64,000 bases of DNA from Scolanthus callimorphus (taxonomy: Eukaryota; Cnidaria; Anthozoa; Actiniaria; Edwardsiidae): NCBI GenBank assembly GCA_033964015.1, contig JAWWUD010000061.1, positions 241,001 through 305,000 of the forward strand. The letters are read 5' to 3'. Positions 23,335 through 35,400 of this stretch are shown here, piece after piece (the first letter of the stretch is position 1; each line of letters starts with the position of its first letter). The position numbers and the translations under genes were made by a program. The notes below the pieces were generated by a model. That model worked only from the letters and a program-made list of their open reading frames with translations, was not told where the DNA came from and did not search any database.

Positions 23335-24107
23335 ATGCTTCCTGATTGCAAAAGCGTTTTTATTACCGGCAGCAATCGTGGAATTGGCTTGGAACTTGTC
23401 AAGCAATTTTTGCGGCTCCCCAAGCCACCGATGCACATCTTTGCCTCATGCAGGTCGTTGCAGTCAGAGAGCGCTTCCGAGCTGAGGTACCTAGCGTCCA
23501 CGGCACCAAGCTTGCATTTGATAGAGCTAGACGTGAATAACATGGACGCGATACAGCGGACGTGTGCGGAGGTAGACAAAGTTCTAGGTCACAAGGGGCT
23601 CAACTTGCTGATTAACAACGCCGGGATCATGGGCTGCGACTCTTTGGATAAAGTTAGCAAAGAAAGTATGATGGAAAACTTTCAAACGCACTGCGTTGCG
23701 CCGCTGATGACAACGAAATTGCTGCTGCCCTACATAAAACGTGCAGCGTCCCAGGAAAACGGCACCGCCCCTAGAGCGGCAATCGCTAACATTTCATCAA
23801 TACTAGGCTCGATAGCGGAAAATAACGAGGGCTCGATAGGCTCTATCCATGGCGGATACCCTTATAGGGCCAGCAAGTGCGCCCTTAACGCAATAACCAA
23901 GAACCTGAGTGTGGATTTGAGGGAAGACGGGATATGCGCAATAGTTTTGCACCCTGGATGGGTGAAGACAGATATCGGAGGTCCGATGGCCTCACTGACG
24001 ACCACGGAGAGTGTGTCTGGGATGATGAGTGTGATCGGATCGTTGGATCTTGGGAATTAAAAACAGGGAAATGGTTTTTGCACAATGGGGAGACTATTCC
24101 CTGGTAA
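23335..24107 (+). CDS. Short-chain dehydrogenase/reductase, C-terminal frameshift
   Basis: An uninterrupted frame from ATG 23335 gives 241 residues of a classical SDR, probably a carbonyl reductase of the C-factor/sniffer-like group. Residues 11-18 are TGSNRGIG (cofactor loop), 94-97 NNAG, Ser in NISS at 154-155, and YRASK at 177-181 supplies the catalytic Tyr and Lys. It would use NAD(P)H in the cytosol; the substrate is unknown. The frame stops at TAA 24058, but the +1 frame continues with KTGKWFLHNGETIPW and stops at 24107, the expected family C-terminus. One missing G in GGGAATT (24052-24056) explains this. It is nested on the opposite strand in an ankyrin-gene intron. Lack of introns may mean a retrocopy. 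Confidence 0.85.
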
Positions 24108-24621
24108 GAGGGAATAAGCATATTCAGAGTGCATAACATTTCCGCTTGAACGCATACGATCCCTAGAGGAATTGGCTTTTGTAGCAAAACTTTATTAGAG
24201 AGTGGAGTGATATGATACTGTAACCATAATTAGTTTAGCACCGCTCACTGTGCAGAATGACTTGATAGTACGAACACGTGAACTTTTGCCCTGAAGCTCT
24301 AATTATGCAAGAGATCCCAAGAGCTCATTAATAAGTATATCTAATCTCAGTCAAATCGACGATCCTAATATCGTAATTTTAGCCGGGCACTTGGACTATC
24401 GAACAAACATCGACTATTTTAGGATTTGTTGTTTCGTTGGTTAATCTCGAGCCAATCAGATTATTGCTCTGTTTCACCTAGTTACCTAGTGCAGTTTGCA
24501 AACGCGGGTAGTGATGCTACTGTTTTAGCTGTAACACCGGTTTCACAAAGTGAAAGCCTTCGTACAACGTACGGGTTTGTGGTTTTAAAAAAATGTCAAG
24601 AAAGAAAGAAACTGTACTCAC

Positions 24622-24699
24622 AGTATCAATTTCGTCTTCTTTGACAGCCCCCCACAAATCCCAGTATTCCTCCTCCGTCGCTTGATCGCTCTCAAGCTC
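24622..24699 (-). CDS. Ankyrin gene exon a
   Basis: 26 codons in phase 0, bounded by TTACCACAG and GTGAGT. The peptide has an acidic lead ending EEEYWDLWGAVKEDEIDT, which fits the first helix of an ankyrin repeat and joins in frame to exon b. Confidence 0.78.
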
Positions 24700-24906
24700 C
24701 TGTGGTAAATAGATAGGTGGAAGTTACATGCTGAAAACGGAAGCTATAGTCCATTTATAAAGGGGGCAGGGCCGTAGCAAGATTTTGTTTTCCAATTTTA
24801 GGAACATAAAAAACGCCCAACTTGGTGGCATAGCCAGGCATCTACAAGTGGAGTACGAGGATACAGTACATGCATACCACCAATGAGTTTTTATCGATCC
24901 AATACC

Positions 24907-25772
24907 CCCGGCGTAATCAATCGAACGTTCGGTAATCGAACTCAATCGACTTCCAATCGTTCGATTGATTTTCGACTTGTTCGGCAATCGAACACAATCG
25001 AACTCACAGCAAAATCTTCACAATCGAACAAAATCGAACGTTCGGAAATCGAACGTTAAACATCCTTTAGATTTGTCTCCCTAAAGGTACTAAATTGGGA
25101 GTGGTTTTAGCTGATTTTGACTCCTAAAAATTACCAACAAGTCCGAATATAGTGTAGATTTGTAACACACCTGGGATCGGTTCCTGAAAGGTTGGATAAA
25201 GTTATCCACGGATAAAAGTTATCTGTTGTATAGGTTTTGTTCAGGATTTATCCGTTACATAAGCGTTTATCCACTGATAACTCTTAACTGGCTTTCTAGG
25301 AACCGGCCCCTGAACTACTAGAGGTTTTAAGCTACAATGTTAAGGCAAAACCAAATGTCGACAAATCTTTCACGCCAAAATATGCTGCCTGATGTTTTAA
25401 GACGGAAATAATGTGGTAAACAAATGCCTTTCCTTTTTTTTACCTCAAAAAGGTAAAAAGAGTCGATTTTAACCCCTAAAAATAACATGGACGGCAAGCA
25501 TCCCCATCCCAAAGGTTTTGGAGTCCCCTCTTTCCCCTAAATGCTGTTAACTAGACTTATTTTCCCTGTCACACATTATTCATAACTTAACACCGAACAA
25601 AATCGAACAATCCAATCTGTTCGATTGCTGGTGTTCGATTTTGTTCGAAAATCGAACTCACAGCGAAGCTCGAGTTCGATTGTGTTCGATCGCCGAACAA
25701 ATCGAACGATTGATGTTCGATTGAGTTCGATTGATTTTTTGTTCGGATTTGTTCGATTGATTACGCCGGGAA
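24907..25772. mobile_element. Inverted-repeat element with TTCGATT-rich arms
   Basis: The left end CCGGCGTAATCAATCGAAC (from ~24907) is mirrored at ~25770. Both arms of roughly 100-170 bases consist of degenerate ATCGAAC repeats. AATACCC flanks both sides and suggests a target duplication of about 7 bases. No transposase. Confidence 0.65.
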
Positions 25773-25880
25773 TACCCATGGCCATGCGTAAAAACAATAT
25801 GGCGGACCACCAATAAGTTTTTATCGATCCAATACCCATGGCCATGTGTAAAAACAATATGGCGGACCACCAATGAGTGT
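25771..25880 (+). repeat. 60-bp direct repeat
   Basis: AATACCCATGGCCATG begins at 25771 and 25831, each followed by AAAAACAATATGGCGGACCA. Part of the same unit also lies left of the preceding element (about 24870-24905), so that element landed inside the array. Confidence 0.75.
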
Positions 25881-26815
25881 TTCGTTAGAACTTTTTAGAC
25901 CGCGATTAATTTTAGGGCATGCAGTCTGATGTCTGTAACGGTGTGTTGTTGAACTTGCTCCTTTTGACAACTCAACCAAGCTCTCAAATGCACCCGAATT
26001 CGTTCAAGAAAGCTCTTTTCAGGAAATAAAAATGCACAGGAATGTGCTGGATTTTTCCCAAATAACTAAGCGGCGTGTTGGCATTCTTTTTGGCCGGTGA
26101 TGCTACATACCGATGCTACATTGTAGGTTTTAATAAAATCTATTATATACCTCGATGCGAGCCTAGCGTTCCATTTTAATTTTAAGGATATTATTTTTAC
26201 ACGAGACGATTCGTATCTGCAAGCGGTCATATAATGTTCTGTTTATAAACATCAGTAAAATACCAAATTCGTATTTTGTTTGAGAAAACCTAAAAATCCA
26301 GCATGGAGCACAGGCAAGTGCGTTATCAAGTTTTCGCACGGGTGATCACCCGCTATTTCATCGGTGTCTATAATAACACTGGTTATTACCTCTCGAATGA
26401 TAGTTATCCTTCCTTCCACCTAAACACAAAACAAAACATCAGTAAAAACAATAATATCAGTAATGTTGGGTCTTACAAGCGTTAAGCGCAAGGATGGTGT
26501 AAAAGGCAATAATAATGCTGAGATTGATCAACTGAAGTACCCAAATGGAAGGTATGATGAAAACAACGTACGAACAAAAGCAAAGAGAAACTCGTCAGCT
26601 GTGGTTTCTTAATTTTACTTTATTTAGGTATCACAGATATAATGTGGACCCATCTATCCGCATAATAGCGGAAAGGCTTATCTAAGGCGGGTAGTGTGTT
26701 GTCGCTACACACACTGCGAGGAACACATGCTTTGAACATTTCATACAAATGAATACATGTTAGACATTGACAGAAATAACAAACTTTGGTTGTGATAAAC
26801 GAGAAAGAGTCTGAC

Positions 26816-26877
26816 CTGAGGGTTAATCCTGACATGTCTCCTCTCGCTGTCGAGGAGGCTGGCGGACGATCTGCCAT
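26816..26877 (-). CDS. Possible start exon of the ankyrin gene
   Basis: ATG at 26877 begins MADRPPASSTARGDMSGLTL and runs into CAG|GTCAGA. It ends in phase 2, whereas the next recognised exon (24622-24699) begins in phase 0, so at least one exon is missing between them or this exon belongs elsewhere. Confidence 0.35.
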
Positions 26878-27509
26878 CTAGTCTCCTATGATCCAGGAAT
26901 GGAATGATAACCTGGTAAATTTGATGTTCTTTTCAAATTACACGGGATGGGAGCTAGCCCCCTAAAAAATCGATGCGTTTCCTTGGAGAGGTGACCAAAA
27001 TTTGACTAAATGTCCTAAGTACTAAGTGTATCCTGCACGTGTATGGAATTATAGAGTGAAGAGCTAGACGGGCAAAGCATTGAACATTTATGAATTAGAG
27101 AAATGATCATTGAATCATGCCAAATAAAAATCTGTTATGTAACACATTGTTTTTATTTTATTTAATTGCGTTTTGGAAGGCCCAGTGGAACTCTGATTTC
27201 TTAGGCATATCACTTGTTATTATGTACCAAGTGTTAAAGTTCACTTTTTCTAGTATCTTTTTGGTCGAGAGCGTATCACGTGCACGTGAAAAAATTCGAC
27301 TGTTTCCCTTGCGACAACTTGGAGGGCAACAGTGTTTTTTTTTTGACCGGTAATAACAAAACCGGAAATCACGAGACTGAACAAATATCAAAACCGGAAA
27401 CTAAAATCCACCACATTTGCGCGCGCTTTTACCAATTCATTCACGTAAAAAAGAAACTCTTCTTTATTCTCTGTTTTTGTTTTGTTCTGTATGATAATAA
27501 AGGACTTAC

Positions 27510-27571
27510 TTTCTGGAACCTCGGGGAAGCAGTATGTTTTGTGGTACCTCGACCGTACCTCGACCGTTTCC
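27510..27571 (-). CDS. Nucleotidase exon 16 (speculative)
   Basis: Acceptor GGACCTAG, donor AAA|GTAAGT. It is open in the phase left by exon 15 (KRSRYGRGTTKHTASPRFQK). No family motif; the terminal exon was not identified. Confidence 0.3.
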
Positions 27572-28799
27572 CTAGGTCCCAGTAAATTCTTGGTGTTCAG
27601 ATGACGTCATCAAAATCCTAACTTTGAAACTATGGCCTCTGTGAAACTGTCCTTTTTTAGATCAGTTACATTTCCGCAATAGGAGTATTCACACCAAATT
27701 TAGCTCCTGAGATATCGGTGCTGCAATTTCTGTCACGCAACACTAGTCACGCTTTTTTACGCATGGACTTTGTGTCATATTTCAGGTAATTCTCCCGTTT
27801 CGAGCATTCGGTGAGAGCAAACATGCTAAAAAAGTGCAAATTAATCACATTTTGGACAGTGCTAGCTCATATTGTGGCCTTACATTACATTTGGTAATTT
27901 GGCCGCCATGTTGGAGTCCTTCCGAGGGACTTGGCGGCGCCATACATTTTACAGTAAACAGTTTGCACATTTGCTCGCTAAAATCTCGCTTGCAATATAA
28001 GATACCAGTCTAAAACGTGGCAAATCTATTGAAGATATAGTTCTCCTTCAGAATTTTGGCTTTTTGTTCGAAATAACTCGCTAAAAATCAAATGTCTCCG
28101 GAGGTGAACACCAAGAATAAGTGTTAAATATAAACGTGCGTCATGGCCACCAAAGTGTAAATCAAACACGTGAAGGTATCTTTGGACTCTGGATGGCTCA
28201 ACGTTCAGGTGATTTTGTTGCACAGTCTAGAGCATCACCTCAGACTACAATGAACTAAGACCCACGAAACTCATGTTAACTAAAACCCACGAAACACAGG
28301 AATAACAAAGGACAAGTAGATGGCGCCCCAAACTGGGGGAGCTGGGCGTTGTCTTACCTGTCCAACTAAACTGCAATGCCCAAGTTTTGTTCTCTTCGAG
28401 TCTCCCCTTCACCAGATATTAATTTTTCAAGCTTTGATGACGTCATCGTTTCGCTTCTCTAGTCACGTAGACAATTTTGTCCATCAATTTTCGTTGTCTT
28501 GGAGGGATCAAGAAAGTGCTGTCGTTTTCATGGCAAATCCGCATGGGCTACCTGTGGTGTTCAAATCGCGTCTCAGGCCCCTCGGCGGGGGGCAAAACCA
28601 AAATGGCGACCAAGACAACGAAGTTTCTCGAGTATCTGCAAGTTTTGGTAATTTTTCCTGCTTTTTTCGCTAAGATATGAGGCCAAAGTACTTACAGACC
28701 TTCCAAATAAGGTAAGGGGATATCCTAATAAGGAAGTTTTGCAACGCCGGCAAAACGACAGTTTTTGGCGAAATTTCTTGATGTCTCTTCCCTTCACGA

Positions 28800-29313
28800 G
28801 ATATTAGTCTTTCAAGCAGGGATGACGTAATCGATGACGTCACATCACGTGATCAATTAGCAGCACCCCCCTTGTAGCATAGAGAAAATACCCCAAGTAT
28901 GGTTGTCTTAGCATGTTTCCTTGAGGAGAAATAATGTTTTCTTTGTATACCACTGGGTTCCCATGTGTACTCGGACGGACGTACACAGGTTTTATTTAGG
29001 AAAAATAAAGAAAAATCATATCTCATGAAGGGAAGCTTCTATACGTAAGCCAAACTTAGAAAAATTTGAAAGGCCATAGGAGAATGTCTACACCAAAGTC
29101 ACGTGCCTCCACAATCAAAAAAATTTCCCGTGACGTCCATTATTTTCTTATGTATGGTGCGCCGCGTGGGAGCTCCGCTACAAATACGGGTGCCAAATGT
29201 CTAGGTGACTAGTGAAGCGCGGTGATGTGACGTCATCGATGTCGTCATAGAGACGTCATCGATGACGCCAAGGTCTAATATATAGATTTAGGCAATGCCT
29301 AAAAGCGGAACTC
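28800..29313 (+). repeat. CRE-palindrome repeat copy
   Basis: It contains TGACGTAATCGATGACGTCA near 28823, GACGTCATCGATG near 29229, and a TATCTCATGAAGGGAAG box, and ends in the junction module TAATATATAGATTTAGG...GCCTAAAAGCGGAACTCC at 29275-29313. Same family as 14520-15222 and 52180-53335. Confidence 0.65.
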
Positions 29314-29760
29314 CAATCATACACTCCCCACGTCTTACTCACAGGGAGCTCACCTTTACAGTTTAAATCAAGAAAATTCATGTTACCATTATATGGCAAT
29401 GACAGTAAGCGCGTTCTGATATGCTAGCAAGTCTTAGTTCACGACCGACAAAAGATAATCTCCTTGAAATAAAAATGAAAAATAAGATTTTCAGCGAAAT
29501 CCACAAAAAAGAATACTTGACATAGTATTTGTCTCATTGTACTAACTAAATCTAACATGTGACAAAGGAAAATCAAGGCTAGAATATCAGAAATGAACTG
29601 TTTCATTAAAGCAAAGCAGGGCCAAAAAGTCAAGCTTACTCAAAACTATAAATCGAGTTTCGCCGGAGAAAAAGAAACCTTGAGGGAGCCAAAAAAGCAG
29701 CAAAACGTAAAAGTTACATGTAAAGTCAGAATTTTCTCATCAGGAATGCTTTGTGCTTAC

Positions 29761-29846
29761 CGATAACTGATAGTGAAGTGGTGAAGTCGTTTCTTTCCTC
29801 CGAAAGTCTCCGTCGTGTTGAGTTGAATTCATTCTTACTTGGGAAG
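29761..29846 (-). CDS. Nucleotidase exon 15 (tentative)
   Basis: Acceptor GCAAAAG (weak pyrimidine tract) and donor GTAAGC. In the phase required by exon 14 it reads FPSKNEFNSTRRRLSEERND and stays open. Supported by phase and ORF only. Confidence 0.5.
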
Positions 29847-30469
29847 CTTTTGCACAAAGCCAATTTTCTTAAATATATTATTCGGCTAAAACCATTGCAA
29901 TTTTCTGTTATTGTCAATCCTGTTCAATCCAGTTCTGGCTCCCTGTTCGTAGAACTCATATGAGTATTCGAAGAACACGTCGTTTGCAGCAATCTAGCCT
30001 TTGAATCTTTTGCAACTCCCTCATAGTTTCTCCAAAATGACTAAACAACATTATGAAATATCGGCGAAGGAATCGAATCCGAAGTATTTTGACAATCATT
30101 AGAGAATTCTATTGAGCATATTTGGCGTGGTTCGCACCCACGAGTTTGTCTCAGTTTGACTCAACAAAAATTTCGTCTGAATGAACTCGAGTGAGCCGAC
30201 GCGGGCGCGTGTTTTGTGAGTTTTTTCGGCGGGAAAATGAAGGAGCGACTTCTGCCAAGCACCGCGTCAAAGCACCGCGGCGCTGTGTGCTGGAGGACAA
30301 AATGACGCGCGCGCTCAGTGATCCAAGACGGACTGTGATTGGCTGTGTACACGGGTCGCCACTTACGCAAGTGCGCATGCGTAAAAAAGAGCCCGCGATG
30401 TTTTCGTAAGCCGCTGAACGTATCGTTTTGGCTTAGATGGGTTGCTTTCTCATGTGACGTTGAATGATA

Positions 30470-30571
30470 CGTATGGGGCTCCACTCCGTGCCTTCGGCAC
30501 GGGGAGTTCCGCTAAAAAGGGTATAAAACTTACTGGGAGCTCCGCGTTTAGGCAGTGCCTAAAACTATTAT
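30470..30571 (+). repeat. Junction module pair of the GAGCTCCGC repeat family
   Basis: TATGGGGCTCCACTCCGTG, a CCTTCGGCACGGGG hairpin and GGGAGCTCCGCGTTTAGGCA followed by GTGCCTAAAACTATTATTC. Matches the ends of the large foldback at 10618 and 14305. Confidence 0.6.
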
Positions 30572-30794
30572 TCTAATCCTCAATGATGTGAAACAGTTCT
30601 GCATGGCTAAATTTCGGTCACTTTCGCAAGTACACTAACTCGATTAATTGCTATGGTTCCATCCAGATGACGAAACACTTCTTTTAGAAGAAGCCGCCTC
30701 GTTACACCTAAGCCTCATTACACCTCATTACACATAAGACTCGCCTGAGCTATTCTGCTGACCTTGCTCTCTTAACGTCGAGTGATGAACTTAC

Positions 30795-30910
30795 ATGACA
30801 ATGCTCTGTCTGTGTCTTGAGCGAGAAAGCTTGATTCCTTTCACAATCTTTATTGAATCGAAGTGATTTTGTACGATGGTGGGTAGAATGGGACCAGACT
30901 CTTCATCAAG
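30795..30910 (-). CDS. Nucleotidase exon 14
   Basis: 38 codons plus two bases, acceptor ATTGTAG, donor GTAAGT. The peptide LDEESGPILPTIVQNHFDSI then a basic tail SRSRHRQSIV follows the GKDGY exon in frame. Confidence 0.88.
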
Positions 30911-31390
30911 CTACAATACAAAACAATCAATCCTCAAAAGATATTCAATCCTAGCCGGCTGCAAAAGAAGAACTGACGGCCGAGATGCACATTTCGTACC
31001 TTCAAAGCAACAAGTTAGTTTCCTCGCCAAGCCAATTCTGACACAGGCGCGGAGATAAGATGGGAGATTTTTAAGAGGAACTACAATTTAATGATACCAG
31101 TTCTTATTTTATTTTCGCAAACAATGAGGTGAGCTTCAGGCTGCATTTAACAAAGTTCTCTGGTTCGAACTTTTTTGTGTCTCACATTCGGCAAAACGTA
31201 GCCGGCGATTAAACGTGAAGTAGCCACCGGAGCTCCGGCGGTCGCCGGCTTGTTCTGACAGCTCTGCATCTAGACGAGGAGTAGACACACTCCTAGAGTT
31301 AGGTAATACCATTACTTATATGGGATGCTAATAAAGTTATTGTATAATGGATGAGAAAAAAATATATTTAAAAGTATTTTAAATGGATTG

Positions 31391-31495
31391 TACAAACAAA
31401 TCACCAAACAATGAGCAGTTTTTCCCAGTGGAATTCATTTTTGAATTCCACAGGGAAAAGGGAAAACTGCCCATTGTTTAGTGGTTTGTTTGTAC
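31391..31495. repeat. Palindromic MITE-like element
   Basis: TACAAACAAATCACCAAACA near 31391 is mirrored at ~31476-31495, and the centre AATTCATTTTTGAATT is symmetrical. It sits just 3' of nucleotidase exon 13 in transcript order. Confidence 0.7.
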
Positions 31496-31575
31496 CGAAG
31501 CTAGACCACAATGCATTGCAATCCACGACTTCCGGTGTATCTCAAAAAAGGCCTATGGTATCATATTACACTCAC

Positions 31576-31653
31576 CAAAAATTTCCCTTTCGTTAATACG
31601 CCATAACCATCTTTACCTCTTGCAATATAACTTTTCGTACACACCTTGTAGAT
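31576..31653 (-). CDS. Nucleotidase exon 13
   Basis: 26 codons, acceptor ATCTTCAG, donor GTGAGT. YKVCTKSYIARGKDGYGVL is the conserved Y-x-V-x-T-x-x-Y-(I/L)-x-x-GKDGY block. A 4-kb foldback element separates it from exon 12. Confidence 0.92.
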
Positions 31654-32452
31654 CTGAAGATAAAGATATCATGGCATATCAAGCTCTCGTTGCTCATTTC
31701 AACCGCTCGACCAGAATTCCTGGAGTCTAGGAACTATAGATAACGTGACTTATAGGTCAAGTGTGTGTTTATTAGTATCCCGCCGAAATAATTGCCGTAG
31801 TTTTCCCTTTTTTACTCTGAAAACTAAATAGAACAGTTTTATTTCACCTTATGAAAGTATGGTTAGAACATAAATTATATTAAAACATCGAGAAACTGCG
31901 ATATAAGGCAGTTAAAGAATTTTGAACTGCCAGGATGCCGTTACGATGTAGGCGGTTGTTTTATCTTTTACATCTCAAAGGGTATTACTTTCGTCTCCAA
32001 TCCTACACGCAAACTTCAGGAATTTCCAGAAAAAAGAACCGATTTGATTCTTTTTAGCAATATTGCTCTTTGGCTAATTAACAGAAGAAAACTACAACTA
32101 CGATTCACAATGTTTTTGGTGTGTTTTTGATACATGCTTGATATGCATAATAATTCGTTTAGTAATAGTATCTTCAGATAGGGATATAAACTAGCAAGAA
32201 CTAGACGCATATCTGCGAAACGCTAGGGACTGGCTTCTGTCTATATTTATCTTTATATAGAATCGAAATGTTAATTCTTGAGAAATATTAAATTAAATTT
32301 CAATGCTTATTCGATTGTAGCTGTCATTAGTACATTGTTTGCTTCTTTTTCCCGACGAAAATACTTAAGTCGATGTTTCATTAATTCTAAGAAAAAGATT
32401 ATTGCGCGCACGTGCATCAAGTCACGTGTATTTGAACAGTTCTGAACTAGGA

Positions 32453-35400
32453 CACAGGGAGCTCACCTTTCCGGTAAAATAAAAAATGTTTTTTTTTTAA
32501 ATATTTTTTTCCTCTGTACTTTATATATCAATGGGAATCCCGTGTATTGTTTTACCTCTTGGACCCTAGGGAACGAGATTACGTCATGCTACTTTCTGAT
32601 TGGCCACTATCAGTAATTTTCATAACAAAGGAGTCTATTGACCTTCAGAAGCTAGTGAATACTAGCGGGAGGAAACTCGAATCGGGCAGTTTGGCGAAAA
32701 CACTCATAGTAAATCAACCGAATGCTTTTAGGGAACGAAACTTCGATAGATATATAGCGGAAGGGCTAATCTACAATATGCTTATTTGTAGTTTTCAAAA
32801 AAATAATTTGGAAGCGAACAGAAAATATATATTCGAACAGCCGGGTTTTCGCACAGGTTATGCCTACAGTTGGGGGCGACGGAAACGGAAGTGAATTGCC
32901 AAAACTACTGCCAAATAAGATGCAAATTCAGCTTAATAAGTAATTTCAATGGAAATTTTTCTATCAAATATTCAACGAATATTCTTAGTGTTTATTACAT
33001 TGTCACGCAGTACACATCAAAGGCAAAGCGGTAAATTCAAGAACTACATTCTAAAAGTGTTTTAACTATGTAAGTAATTTGCAAAGCCTATTTGGAAATG
33101 AAAAGTTACCTAGATTTATCTCAATTTTGTTCGGTTAGTTCAAACCAAAGAGGAACAAACAAAACATTTGCGCAAATAAGACGAATTGAGGAGACGGCAA
33201 TTTCAAATGCGCTCAGCTCGTAAGGCTGGTAAAATCGTTATTTGAATTTTCATAAAATATATAATGCAAAATATGAACTCAGGCTCTTTCGTGTCTTGAT
33301 TTTCGAGTAGGATGTGGAGCATTTTCATAGTTCTTAAATATTCAATGATGAAATCGGTGCCGTGTTTTGCAAAGACCATTAGTTATTCACTCACCAGTTT
33401 GCTGCATTAAATGTTGCAACGCTACTCATTTTGTATCAAATATGTTTCATTTCGTTTTGCAATTGTTTATACTGTAACGCATTCAACGGAAGTTCATTTA
33501 TTATGTACAGTCTACACTTTGAGTGCAAATTTGCATAACCATTGTCCGTTGCCATTTGCCATTTTTAGCTTGACAACCGATGACGCTTTGATCCCAAAAA
33601 TACTGAAACATGAACATCAAACTCCTGCGCTCATCGCTAATATTTTGAAGGAGACAAAAGGCCATAACGAGCAAGTATAAGGGTTGAGCTATCGCATCAC
33701 AGCAATTTAAATTACGAACACGCATTCACAGCAGTAAGATTTAGCGATAAGAACAGCGTCGACTTAACTAAATTCAGATTTTTTGTACAATATGTTAAGA
33801 ATAGAGTACAGAGCTGAGAATTACAGGAAAGCTTCAGTTGCTATTCTTGTCCAACTGTTGAAAATTTGAAGTTATAACTCCTCCGCTTTGGCAAGAATTT
33901 TCAACGGAACTGGACACGCACTGTTTTGAACCTACGCGCGCCTCGCTGACGAGTCCGCGAAGTTCTGCATGTCACCTTATGTGTCAGTTTGCACAATTAA
34001 ACAAAACAGTCTTAAAATCTGCATGCGACGTCTATCAAAAAGTCTTTATAGAATATCACAGGCAATTAAAATTACAACAACTCTCTCTGTGCAGAGCAAA
34101 TTAATTTTTTTATAGCCAAAAATAAGTCTACAGTGGTGCGAATTTGTATATATTATTTTGTCTAGCCAGCGGCTCGCAAATTTTTGAATAGTGCTGAAAA
34201 ACATCCCACTAACAGCATTAACTAAGTCAAATGAGAGCATTTAGGATAGGCTGACATTTAAAAAATGTTAGAGACCAGATTTATGTTGTTTCTCGGGGAT
34301 GTCACCTGCAGTTTCGGGGAAATTGCACAGGATTGCACAGAAGTGACAACAATGGAGAGGAATCTTAAAATCTGCATGCGACGTCTATCGAAAAGTCTTT
34401 ATAGAATATCACAGGCAATTAAAATTACAACAACTCTCTCTGTGCAGAGCAAATTAATTTTTTTATAGCCAACCATAAGTCTACAGTGGTGCGAATTTGT
34501 ATATATTATTTCGTCTAGCCAGCGGCTCGCAAATTTTTGAATAGTGCTGAAAAACCTCCCACTAAGAGCATTAACTAAGTCAAATGAGAGCATTTAGGAT
34601 AGGCTGACATTTAAAAAATGTTAGAGACCAGATTTATGTTGTTTCTCGGGGATGTCACCTGCAGTTTCGGGGAAATTGCACAGGATTGCACAGAAATGAC
34701 AACAATGGAGAGGAATCAATGGCGCGCGCTAGACATTAAAGGACGTTCGAAAGCTGAATGCGAATTACGGCGTTTTTTTGTCAGCGTTGGTGAGCCGATC
34801 TCCATCGCGAGTAAGTTAGCTACATTTACAACCTTGGTAGTTGATTTTCCAGACGGAAGACGATGTCGAAATCCTCGTCGTTATCAATAGTTTTGCCTTT
34901 GTCCTTGACGGTTGTTTAGTGAAAATGTCATGTCGAAGATTTCAAAGCACTATCGAAAGTTTTGGACGTTCTTGTATACCTCTCATCAGGCCTGATCTCC
35001 GATTTATTAACAGTTCACTGAATATAAGTACATCGACCTGGGTGAACATTTAGAAAGACATACAAGCAGTTTAACTTGTCACACTAACGAAGAATTAAAA
35101 ACACTGCATGTCGCGGTCATTGGCGCGTGACTTTTTTTTCGCTTGATATAAAAGTCCAGAATAAAATTAACATAAACTGGCTGTTTAGCATAAAAATAAA
35201 TAACTTAATAAATACATTTTTTTCTGCTTCAATATTAATGTCATTCTTCCAAAATAAGTCATTGTCGGATGGTTAAAAGGATATTCTTTATGTTACTGTA
35301 CATTGTTATGCACTTCCGATTTAAAAGGTCCGAGAAAAATATGGTTCAGTCTTCATCCCCTTTCCTTGCTGAGTTGTCATTTGCAGCTCGCTGGAATGCA

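Larger units (their letters stand above)
18532..24699 (-). other. Ankyrin-repeat gene (six linked exons)
   Basis: Six exons joined by GT/AG introns in compatible phase give about 143 residues of continuous ankyrin repeats. In order 5' to 3': 24622-24699, 20408-20503, 20052-20114, 18912-18986, 18694-18753, 18532-18589. Ankyrin repeats are protein-binding scaffolds; the partner, location and full domain make-up cannot be told because neither end is certain. Introns hold a reductase gene, several MITEs and, 3', the Ngaro-like element. No further exon was found between 10.3 and 18.5 kb. Confidence 0.85.

Noticed and set aside
34046..34593. Two near-identical minus-strand 64-residue ORFs
   Set aside because: They are copies produced by the 353-bp tandem duplication and have no domain or splice support.
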